Shown piece by piece: positions 1 through 5,578 of a DNA stretch of 7,465 nt. Under the pieces are notes generated by a model. The model was given only the letters and a program-made list of their open reading frames with translations. It had not been told where the DNA came from and did no database searches. The stretch lies in NCBI GenBank assembly GCA_946479995.1, contig CAMLIU010000069.1:1-7465 (forward strand). The letters are read 5' to 3'. Each line of letters starts with the position of its first letter. The first letter of the stretch is position 1. The position numbers and the translations under genes are program-made. This DNA is from an uncultured Gemmatimonadota bacterium (GTDB lineage: Bacteria; Gemmatimonadota; Gemmatimonadetes; Gemmatimonadales; Gemmatimonadaceae).

Positions 1-259
1 GCTCCCCCTCGATGTCCCATCCGCCGTCGCAGGCGTCGAACTCGCCGAAGGGGCGCTCGCGCGTGGAGGCGCCGCGGCGCGGCGATGCCCACGCGGGGAC
101 GAGCATCTTCGAGTCCTTGGAGGCGTAGAATTCCCCGCCCGCCTCGAGCATGACGACGCGCGCACCCGCCTGGGTGAGCGCATAGGCGGCCATGCCGCCA
201 CCGGCGCCGGAGCCCACGATGCAGACGTCGTACTCGGCGCGCTGTTCGGTTGGTGCCAT
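1..259 (-). CDS. GMC-family FAD-dependent oxidoreductase (N-terminal part, cut by the window edge)
   Basis: Only the first 86 residues are inside the window; the gene continues past position 1. An N-terminal FAD-binding Rossmann fold is visible: a beta strand (DVCIVGSGAGGG, residues 11-22) containing GSGAGG, then an alpha helix and a second strand ending in LEAG with Glu39, the residue expected to bind the adenine ribose. No signal peptide is visible. These features fit GMC oxidoreductases (glucose-methanol-choline type), which oxidise sugar or alcohol hydroxyls; the substrate cannot be read from this fragment. The ATG at 257-259 overlaps the stop of the upstream isomerase-like gene by one base (TGATG) and no clear Shine-Dalgarno is needed, which suggests translational coupling. 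The sugar-isomerase neighbour favours a carbohydrate substrate, possibly oxidation to a 3-keto sugar (inference). Other FAD-binding dehydrogenases share this N-terminus, so the family is probable rather than certain. Confidence 0.82.
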   Translation of the reverse strand, partial: MAPTEQRAEYDVCIVGSGAGGGMAAYALTQAGARVVMLEAGGEFYASKDSKMLVPAWASPRRGASTRERPFGEFDACDGGWDIEGE

Positions 260-1113
260 CAGTAGGTGAGTCTGGAGAGGTAGGAATGGCTCGCGCGAAT
301 GGAGGCGAGCGGATCGGCGGGCTCGTCGTGCTCGACGAAGGCGTGCGATGTGCCCTGCTCGCGCGCGAGGGTGAGCAACGCTGCCCAGTCGATGGTACCG
401 GCGCCGACGTCCACCATGCGCCGCTCCGGGGCGGCGGTGGCGTCCTTCAGGTGGAGCAGCGGGAAGCGTCGTGGATGCTGGCGCAGGATCGCCATCGGGT
501 CGGCGCCCGCCTTCGTCACCCAGTAGACGTCCATCTCCAGGTCCACGAGCGCGGGGTCGGTGTGCGCGAGCAGGGTGTCGAACAGCGTGCTGCCGCCGAC
601 ACGCGCGAACTCGAAGTCGTGGTTGTGGTAGGCGAAGCGGAGGCCGGCCTGTCGCGCCAGCGCACCGAGGTGGTTGAACCGGTCGGCGATGCGCGCCCAG
701 TCGTCCGGCGTGCGGCGCATCGGCGCGTCGAGCCAGGCGATGGTCACCCAGTCGTGCCCGATCGCCTTCGCATCGGCCAGCGTGCGCGCCCATGCCGCGT
801 CGTCGGCCGGGAGCGCGATGTGGGTGGACGGCGCGCGGAGCCCGTGACGCGCCAGCGCGTCGCGCACCTGCGCCGGCGTGCGCCCGAAGTAGCCGGCGAA
901 CTCCACCTCCTCGTACCCGATGCCGGCCACCTGCGCGAGGGTGCCGTCGAAGTCGCGCGCCATGAGCGAGCGCACGGTATAGAGCTGGAGGCCGATGGGG
1001 ATCCGCCCCTGGCGGCCCTGGCCGGCGAAGCCGCTGGCGGGCACGCAGCCGAGCAGGGCCGCGCCGACCGCCGAGCGGCCGAGGGTGCCGAGAAATTCAC
1101 GCCGGGATTGCAT
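259..1113 (-). CDS. Tat-exported sugar phosphate isomerase/epimerase-like TIM-barrel protein
   Basis: A 284-residue protein of the xylose-isomerase-like TIM-barrel superfamily (AP endonuclease 2 fold). The N-terminus has a twin-arginine motif (SRREFLG, residues 3-9), a hydrophobic stretch and LLGC ending at Cys23, so it is probably Tat-exported and perhaps a lipoprotein. The mature part starts near residue 38 with IGLQLYTVR, typical of this family. Candidate metal or catalytic residues sit at the barrel strand ends: Glu69/Glu71, His98, His163/His165 in YHNHDFEF, Glu193 in LEMD, His221 in HLKD, and Glu261 in VEHDE. Length is normal for the family plus a signal peptide. The ATG at 1111-1113 is chosen because it places the Tat motif at the extreme N-terminus; the reading frame is open much further upstream but only as high-GC antisense. 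It is co-directional with the GMC gene and shares TGATG with it. Exact reaction unknown; a 3-keto-glycoside lyase, epimerase or isomerase role is inferred from the neighbour. Confidence 0.9.
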   Translation of the reverse strand: MQSRREFLGTLGRSAVGAALLGCVPASGFAGQGRQGRIPIGLQLYTVRSLMARDFDGTLAQVAGIGYEEVEFAGYFGRTPAQVRDALARHGLRAPSTHIALPADDAAWARTLADAKAIGHDWVTIAWLDAPMRRTPDDWARIADRFNHLGALARQAGLRFAYHNHDFEFARVGGSTLFDTLLAHTDPALVDLEMDVYWVTKAGADPMAILRQHPRRFPLLHLKDATAAPERRMVDVGAGTIDWAALLTLAREQGTSHAFVEHDEPADPLASIRASHSYLSRLTY

Positions 1114-1165
1114 GGGCAGCGAATGTGTGGCGCCGGATCGCGGGGCGGCAAGGGGAATCCAGCAA

Positions 1166-1171
1166 AGCCTA
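1166..1171 (-). promoter_or_regulatory. Possible -10 element for the isomerase/GMC unit
   Basis: Read on the minus strand the hexamer is TAGGCT, a TAnnnT match in the 81-base divergent intergenic region. It would place a transcript start near 1158 and give a leader of roughly 45 bases. No convincing -35 is visible at normal spacing, and no Shine-Dalgarno precedes the ATG at 1113. Weak, sequence-only call. Confidence 0.2.
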
Positions 1172-1182
1172 CCGACTTGACG

Positions 1183-1188
1183 TATCTT
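1183..1188 (+). promoter_or_regulatory. Candidate -10 element giving a leaderless aminotransferase mRNA
   Basis: TATCTT ends six bases before the aminotransferase ATG at 1195, so a transcript starting at that A would put the hexamer at about -12 to -7. There is no purine-rich Shine-Dalgarno between it and the start codon. A TTGACG lies immediately before it (1177-1182) but is far too close to act as its -35, and the sequence at normal -35 spacing is poor. Leaderless transcription is therefore suggested by position only. Confidence 0.35.
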
Positions 1189-1194
1189 GCGTCC

Positions 1195-2508
1195 ATGGCG
1201 AGCCACCTCGTGGAGCCTTCCGTCGCGAACACCGCGGCGCCCATCGCCCGCGGCGCGCGTGCATCCCGCGTCGCATCCTCGCTCATCGGCTCGGAGATCC
1301 TCAAGATCGCCGCCGACGTCCGCGCCCTCGTCGCCTCGGGGCAGCAGATCTGCAACCTCACCGTCGGCGACTTCGCTGCCTCGGAGTTCCGCATCCCATT
1401 TGCGCTCGGACAGGCAATAGTGGATGCGGTGCACCGCGGCGAGACGAACTATCCCCCCTCCGACGGCATCCCCGCGCTGCGCGAGGCCATCCGCGCCCTC
1501 TACATGCGCGAGCTCGGTTTCACGCCAGCCATCGAGTCGGTGATCGTCACCGGCGGCTCGCGCCCCGGCATCTACGCCACCTACCGCTCGCTGGTGGATC
1601 CGGGGGACCGCGTGGTGTACCCGGCGCCGTCGTGGAACAACAACCACTACGTGCACCTGGTCGGCGCCGAGGGAGTGGCGGTGAAGACCGACGCGTCGAC
1701 GCGCTTCCTTCCCACGCGCGCGTCGCTCGAGGGCGCGGTGCGCGGGGCGCGGCTGCTCGCCCTCTGCTCCCCGCAGAACCCCACCGGCACCGCCTTCACG
1801 GAGGAGGAGCTGCGCGACATCTGCGAGCTCGTGGTGGAGGAGAACGCGCGGCGCGGCGCGGGCGAGCGGCCGCTGTATCTGATGTACGACCAGGTGTACT
1901 GGACGCTCACCTTCGGCGACACGCGCCACGTGCACCCGATCGGCGTGTGTCCCGACGTGGCGCCGTTCACGGTGTACGTGGACGGCATCTCCAAGGCGCT
2001 CGCCGCCACCGGCGTGCGCGTGGGGTGGATCGTCGCGCCGCCGGACATCGCGAAGCCGATGAGCGGGCTGCTCGGCCACGTCGGGGCGTGGGCGCCGAAG
2101 GCCGAGCAGGGCGCGGTGGCGAGCTACCTCTCCGATCCGGCGACGGTGATGGCCGATCGCGCCGAGCTGGTGGCGGGGGTGCGGCAGCGGCTCGACGCAC
2201 TGTACGAGGGCCTCGCCGCGATGCGCGACGACGGGCTGCCGGTGGACGTCATCGCCCCCGAAGGCGCCATCTATCTGAGTGTACGGTTTGCGCTCGGCGG
2301 GAAGCTGCTCGCCGACGGCACGCGCCTCGACGACGACGAGGCGATCCGCGCCTGGCTGCTGCGGACGGCCGGCATGGCGGTCGTGTCCTTCCATGCCTTC
2401 GGCGTCACGGAGGACACGGGGTGGTTCCGGCTGTCCGTGGGCGCGGTGTCGCTCGCGCAGATCGAGCACGCGCTGCCGCGGCTGCGCGCCGCCCTTCAGC
2501 CAACCTGA
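1195..2508 (+). CDS. Pyridoxal phosphate-dependent class I/II aminotransferase
   Basis: A 437-residue fold-type I aminotransferase, normal in length for the family. Visible landmarks in order are the substrate-side YPPSDG segment (86-91), the cofactor-phosphate region VTGGSRPGIYATY (118-130), an aromatic and Asn-rich PSWNNNHYVHL segment (145-155), the NPTG motif with Asn195, Asp232-Gln-Val-Tyr235 where Asp contacts the PLP ring nitrogen, the Schiff-base lysine Lys267 in GISKALAATGVRVGW, and Arg412 in WFRLSVG, expected to hold the substrate carboxylate. It should transfer an amino group between an amino acid and a 2-oxo acid in the cytoplasm; specificity (aspartate, aromatic, branched or other) is not readable. 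The frame stays open far upstream, but the ATG at 1195 is preferred: the N-terminus fits the family and a -10-like hexamer lies just before it. It is divergent from the isomerase gene and separated from tonB by a strong hairpin, so it is probably monocistronic. Confidence 0.93.
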   Translation: MASHLVEPSVANTAAPIARGARASRVASSLIGSEILKIAADVRALVASGQQICNLTVGDFAASEFRIPFALGQAIVDAVHRGETNYPPSDGIPALREAIRALYMRELGFTPAIESVIVTGGSRPGIYATYRSLVDPGDRVVYPAPSWNNNHYVHLVGAEGVAVKTDASTRFLPTRASLEGAVRGARLLALCSPQNPTGTAFTEEELRDICELVVEENARRGAGERPLYLMYDQVYWTLTFGDTRHVHPIGVCPDVAPFTVYVDGISKALAATGVRVGWIVAPPDIAKPMSGLLGHVGAWAPKAEQGAVASYLSDPATVMADRAELVAGVRQRLDALYEGLAAMRDDGLPVDVIAPEGAIYLSVRFALGGKLLADGTRLDDDEAIRAWLLRTAGMAVVSFHAFGVTEDTGWFRLSVGAVSLAQIEHALPRLRAALQPT

Positions 2509-2524
2509 TTCCAACCTGATTCCA
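2500..2524 (+). repeat. 11-base tandem duplication spanning the aminotransferase stop codon
   Basis: CCAACCTGATT occurs at 2500-2510 and again at 2511-2521, followed by CCA, which begins a third copy. The first copy contains the real stop (TGA 2506-2508); the second repeats the TGA at 2517-2519 in another frame. This looks like a small slippage duplication at the gene end. It adds no coding sequence. Confidence 0.9.
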
Positions 2525-2525
2525 G

Positions 2526-2565
2526 GCGGGCTCGGCGGCGGGAAATTCATCCCCGTCGAGCCCGT
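2526..2565 (+). terminator. Strong GC-rich hairpin after the aminotransferase, likely terminator or attenuator
   Basis: CGGGCTCG (2527-2534) pairs perfectly with CGAGCCCG (2557-2564). The outer G2526/T2565 pair is a wobble, and the stem continues inward through a G-U pair, C2536/G2555, G2537/C2554, G2538/C2553, then a one-base bulge at C2539 and G-C pairs at 2540-2541 with 2551-2552, enclosing a loop of about nine bases rich in A and T. It begins 18 bases after the stop codon. There is no T-tract afterwards, so it is not a textbook intrinsic terminator; it may mark a Rho-dependent or structure-only end, or protect the 3' end. A short alternative stem, CCCGT (2561-2565) with ACGGG (2575-2579), would compete with it. 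Confidence 0.5.
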
Positions 2566-2570
2566 AAGTT
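2565..2570 (+). promoter_or_regulatory. Possible -10 element for tonB
   Basis: TAAGTT fits TAnnnT and would give a leader of about 45 bases before the ATG at 2623. It sits at the foot of the hairpin, so it may instead be just the hairpin's 3' flank. CTTTAT at 2585-2590 is an alternative. No clear -35 supports either. Confidence 0.2.
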
Positions 2571-2611
2571 CGGCACGGGACTGGCTTTATGAACCCCCGA
2601 CGATCTCACGC

Positions 2612-2617
2612 GGAGGG
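2612..2617 (+). promoter_or_regulatory. Shine-Dalgarno for the TonB gene
   Basis: GGAGGG with five bases before the ATG at 2623 is a good ribosome binding site and fixes this start. It contrasts with the aminotransferase, kinase and DUF969 genes, which lack one. Confidence 0.75.
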
Positions 2618-2622
2618 TTCGA

Positions 2623-3441
2623 ATGACGATGCTGCTGGAGTCTGGGGCCCGGCCCTACGGATCGAAGAAGGGAGTGGCGCTGAGCGTGGCGCTGCATGGC
2701 GTGCTCATCGCTGCGGCGATCGCGGCGACGGCGGCGGCGGCCTCGATGCCCAAGCACGAGAAGATCGAGGAACACCCCGTGTTGTACGTGGCGCCACGGG
2801 CGGCGCCGGAGCCGGTGCACACCGCGCCCGCCCCGCCGGCGGCGAAGACGCCGAAGGCTCCGAAGTCCGTGGCCGTGAAGCGGGTGGAAACGCCGCGGCC
2901 GAAGCCGGTTCAGGCGCAGCCGGTGCCGAAGGCGCCGCCGGCGGTGGCGCTCTCGGCGCCCGTCAAGGTGCCGGTGGCGATCCCGACGATCGACCTCAAG
3001 ACGCCGCCCATCGGTGACATCGTGGCCGCGCCGGCGACGGACCGCATCGCCGACGCCGCGAGCTCGCGTCGCACCACGACGGAGAGCGGCGGCGAGGTGG
3101 AGGGGTCGGGTGGGCGCGGACTGAACAGCGGCAACTCCGCGCGTGCGTACTCGGAGAACGAGGTTGAGCGGGCGGTCGAGGTGGTGCGCGCGCCAGAGCC
3201 GCGCTATCCCGACGCGCTCAGGAGCGCGAACCTCGAGGGTGCCGTGGTGATGCGGTTCATCGTCGGCGCCAATGGCCGCGTGGAGCCGGGGTCCATCAAG
3301 GTGATCTCCTCGCCTCACCGGGAGTTCTCCGACGCAGTGCGGGCTGCGCTGCTGGGCGCGAAGTACCGGCCGGCACAGGTGGGTGGCCACGCGGTGCGGC
3401 AGCTCGTGGAGCAGAGCTTCAGCTTCCGGCTGCAGAAGTAG
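2623..3441 (+). CDS. tonB: TonB-family energy transducer
   Basis: A 272-residue protein with the three-part TonB layout. A short cytoplasmic N-terminus is followed by one membrane segment (about residues 17-41) containing Ser21 and His25 in SVALH, the SxxxH spacing seen in TonB where the His contributes to coupling with ExbB/ExbD. Next comes a long periplasmic linker rich in Pro, Ala, Lys and Val (about 50-130), then a Gly/Ser-rich stretch (150-175). The C-terminal TonB domain (about 185-272) carries PEPRYPDALRSANLEGAVVM, a VGANGRVEPGSIKV strand pair, and a YRPA segment near 248. It would span the periplasm and pass proton-motive energy to outer-membrane TonB-dependent receptors. No exbB, exbD or receptor gene is in the window, so it is probably one of several TonB paralogues. 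Start is fixed by the GGAGGG site. The kinase follows 105 bases later on the same strand, but a functional link is not shown. Confidence 0.92.
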   Translation: MTMLLESGARPYGSKKGVALSVALHGVLIAAAIAATAAAASMPKHEKIEEHPVLYVAPRAAPEPVHTAPAPPAAKTPKAPKSVAVKRVETPRPKPVQAQPVPKAPPAVALSAPVKVPVAIPTIDLKTPPIGDIVAAPATDRIADAASSRRTTTESGGEVEGSGGRGLNSGNSARAYSENEVERAVEVVRAPEPRYPDALRSANLEGAVVMRFIVGANGRVEPGSIKVISSPHREFSDAVRAALLGAKYRPAQVGGHAVRQLVEQSFSFRLQK

Positions 3442-3474
3442 CGCGACGGGGACGGACTCCGCGCCGCTCGCCCT

Positions 3475-3499
3475 GACGATCGCTACATTGAGGATCGTC
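3475..3499. repeat. Perfect 7-base inverted repeat around a -10-like hexamer
   Basis: GACGATC (3475-3481) and GATCGTC (3493-3499) are exact reverse complements separated by 11 bases that contain TACATT (3484-3489). It lies between tonB and the kinase gene. It could be an operator dyad for a regulator, a weak terminator stem for tonB (no T-tract), or chance. The central placement of the hexamer is what makes an operator worth considering. Confidence 0.5.
3484..3489 (+). promoter_or_regulatory. Candidate -10 element for the sensor kinase gene
   Basis: TACATT is a TAnnnT hexamer inside the inverted repeat. A start near 3496 would give a leader of about 50 bases before the GTG at 3547. No good -35 is seen at 16-18 bases upstream. 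Low-confidence sequence-only call. Confidence 0.25.
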
Positions 3500-3546
3500 G
3501 CAGTCGAGTCCCGGCCTCGGAGTCCCAACCCTCACCTCCCAAGATC

Positions 3547-5550
3547 GTGAGCGTTTCGACGGACAGCGCTTCGGGCGCGACGCCTCGTCGCGCCTCCTGG
3601 CGCTGGTCCAGCTGGTCACTCACCCGCAAGCTGCCCGTCCTGACGGGCGCCATCGTGGTGCTCGTGGTGGCGGTGCTGCTCCTGCTCACCTACAACGCGC
3701 TCGTCTCCACGCGCCTGCAGGCGGTGCACGACCGCCTCAAGCAGATCGTCGAGCAGATCGTCCAGAACAGCGAGCAGACGACGCGCGCGCGGCTCGTCAC
3801 CTACCAGCGGGCGGCGGAGAACCCCGCCGTGATCGCCGCGCTGCGCGCCGCCGAGCAGGCGCCGGTGGTGAACGACAGCGCACCGGTGATGCAGGCGGCG
3901 GCGCAGCACCTCCTCACGCTGCGCATGGCACCGGACTCGTCGCTGCCGATCGAGCTCTGGTCGGCTGACGGACGCCGCATCGTGCACGTGGGAACCGACG
4001 TGCGCGACGACCCGATGTCCGGCCTGCGCCCCGAGCTCCGCACCCGGAACGGCAAGGCCATCACCGAGGTACCGTCCACGGAGCGCGGCCTGGACAGCGC
4101 GCGCCTTGGCGCCCTCTACGCCTCCAATGGCCGCGTGCTGTACTGGACCATCGCTCCCGTGTTCGATGGCACGCGTCGGGTCGGTTACCTGGCGCAGCAA
4201 CGGCTGTTTCGCAGCTCGCGACAGACGGTGGACCTCGTCCGCAAGCTCATCGGCAACGGCGGATCGCTCTACCTCCACAACACCACCGACGACTTCTGGT
4301 CCTCGTACCTCGGCACACCGGTGGCGCCGCTCACCGGCGTGGACACCACGCACGGAGACTTCGTCGGCACACGCACCGGCGTGGGGGACGTGACGATCTA
4401 CGACCAGGCGCTCCTGCACACGCCGTGGGCGATCACCCTCGAGGTGCCGGTGAAGGCGGTGCTCGCCGAGCCGAAGCGCATCGTGCGGCAGCTCTTCCTC
4501 ATCAGTGCCATCATCGCGCTCGCCGGCGTGCTGGCCACGTGGGGGGTGAGCCGGCGCATCACGCGCCCCATCGTCTCCCTCGCCCACGGCGCCGATTCCC
4601 TCGCGCACGGCGACTACAGCGCACGCGTGCCACTCGCCGCCGGCTCGACGCCGGAGACGGAAGACGAGGTGTCGCGCCTCGCGCTCACCTTCAACCGCAT
4701 GGCGGAGGAGATCCAGTCGTCGCACCAGGAGCTGGAGCAGCAGGTGGAGGAAGCGCTCGCGGTTTCCGCCGAGCTGGAGGAGACGAACGAGCAGCTGCAG
4801 GAGCTGTCCGTGGAGGCGGAGGTGGCGCGCGACGAGGCGCAGCAGGCCAACCGGGCGAAGAGCGACTTCCTCGCCGTGATGAGCCACGAGCTGCGCACCC
4901 CGCTCAACGCCATCGGCGGCTACACCGAGATCATGCAGCTCGGCATCTACGGGCCGGTGAGCGATCGGCAGAAGGAGGCGCTGGAGCGCATCGCGCGCAG
5001 CCAGCAGATGCTGCTCTCGCTCATCAACGACGTCCTCAACTTCGCCAAGCTCGACGCCGGCCAGGTGCAGTACCGCATGGCCGACGTCTCACTGAAGGAA
5101 GCGCTTGCGCCGGTGGAGTCGCTGCTCGCGCCGCAGCTCGAGGGAAAGGAGCAGAAGTACCGGTTCGAGTGCGTGTCCGACGCGCTGGTGCGCGCCGACC
5201 GCGACAAGCTGCAGCAGATCGCGCTCAACCTCCTCTCCAACGCCAGCAAGTTCACGCCGAAGGGCGGGACGATCACCCTCTCCTGCCACGCGGAGGACGA
5301 GTACGGCGTGGTGGAGGTCGCCGACACGGGCGTCGGCATCGCGCCCGAGCGGCTGGAGTCGGTGTTCGATCCCTTCGTGCAGGTGGACCGTGCCCTCAAC
5401 CGCCCGCACGAAGGGGTGGGACTCGGCCTCGCCATCAGCCGCGACCTCGCGCAGGGGATGGGCGGCACCCTCACCGTGCGCAGCGCGCCGGGCGAGGGGA
5501 GCGTGTTCACGCTGAAGCTCCGGAAGGCCCCCGCGGCGCGTTCCGCCTGA
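3547..5550 (+). CDS. Transmembrane sensor histidine kinase with HAMP domain
   Basis: A 667-residue two-component sensor kinase. A basic N-terminus is followed by TM1 (about 31-49), an extracytoplasmic sensor region (about 50-313), TM2 (about 314-333), a HAMP domain (334-390) containing RRITRPIVSLAHGAD, and a Glu/Gln-rich coiled coil (about 385-438). The phosphoacceptor domain has the H-box SHELRTPLNA with His447. The ATP-binding domain shows the N-box (Asn561/Asn565 in NLLSNASKFT), the G1 box DTGVGI (593-598), FDPF (607-610) and the G2 box GVGLGL (623-628). All catalytic motifs are intact. The sensor region includes IELWSADGRRIVHVG and a second GGSLYLH stretch, which look like a double Cache fold (inference). 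There is no receiver domain and no adjacent response regulator, so it is an orphan kinase in this window. The GTG at 3547 has no Shine-Dalgarno; it gives a sensible N-terminus, and the exact start is less certain than the gene. Confidence 0.95.
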   Translation: MSVSTDSASGATPRRASWRWSSWSLTRKLPVLTGAIVVLVVAVLLLLTYNALVSTRLQAVHDRLKQIVEQIVQNSEQTTRARLVTYQRAAENPAVIAALRAAEQAPVVNDSAPVMQAAAQHLLTLRMAPDSSLPIELWSADGRRIVHVGTDVRDDPMSGLRPELRTRNGKAITEVPSTERGLDSARLGALYASNGRVLYWTIAPVFDGTRRVGYLAQQRLFRSSRQTVDLVRKLIGNGGSLYLHNTTDDFWSSYLGTPVAPLTGVDTTHGDFVGTRTGVGDVTIYDQALLHTPWAITLEVPVKAVLAEPKRIVRQLFLISAIIALAGVLATWGVSRRITRPIVSLAHGADSLAHGDYSARVPLAAGSTPETEDEVSRLALTFNRMAEEIQSSHQELEQQVEEALAVSAELEETNEQLQELSVEAEVARDEAQQANRAKSDFLAVMSHELRTPLNAIGGYTEIMQLGIYGPVSDRQKEALERIARSQQMLLSLINDVLNFAKLDAGQVQYRMADVSLKEALAPVESLLAPQLEGKEQKYRFECVSDALVRADRDKLQQIALNLLSNASKFTPKGGTITLSCHAEDEYGVVEVADTGVGIAPERLESVFDPFVQVDRALNRPHEGVGLGLAISRDLAQGMGGTLTVRSAPGEGSVFTLKLRKAPAARSA

Positions 5551-5563
5551 GCCGGTCGAGGGT

Positions 5564-5569
5564 TACAAT
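5564..5569 (+). promoter_or_regulatory. Candidate -10 element for the DUF969-DUF979-DUF2891 operon
   Basis: TACAAT, five of six matches to TATAAT, lies in the 28-base gap after the kinase stop and ends nine bases before the GTG at 5579. This spacing fits a leaderless or nearly leaderless transcript. No Shine-Dalgarno lies between it and the GTG. The -35 region would fall inside the kinase's last codons and is weak (TTCCGC at 5541-5546). The operon could also be read through from the kinase. Confidence 0.45.
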
Positions 5570-5578
5570 GGTGGCCTC

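Noticed and set aside
1177..1182. TTGACG as a -35 box for the aminotransferase.
   Set aside because: It directly abuts the -10-like TATCTT; a spacer of zero cannot function, and pairing it with a later -10 would fall inside the coding sequence.
250..1194. A possible 315-residue N-terminal extension of the aminotransferase.
   Set aside because: It is antisense to the isomerase-like gene, has Arg/Gly/Val-biased composition, and the family N-terminus begins at 1195.
259..2550. A 763-codon open frame on the minus strand through the aminotransferase and the isomerase-like gene.
   Set aside because: Only the last 284 residues look like protein; the rest is Arg/His-rich antisense of the aminotransferase, a usual high-GC artefact.
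3616..4887. A 423-codon minus-strand open frame opposite the kinase.
   Set aside because: Composition is dominated by Arg, His, Val and Leu with no domain signals; it is a shadow of the kinase codon bias.
2623..5550. A TonB-dependent trans-envelope signalling system formed by TonB and the kinase.
   Set aside because: No receptor, anti-sigma factor, sigma factor or ExbB/ExbD is present, and the two genes are separated by 105 bases with their own signals; adjacency alone does not support it.
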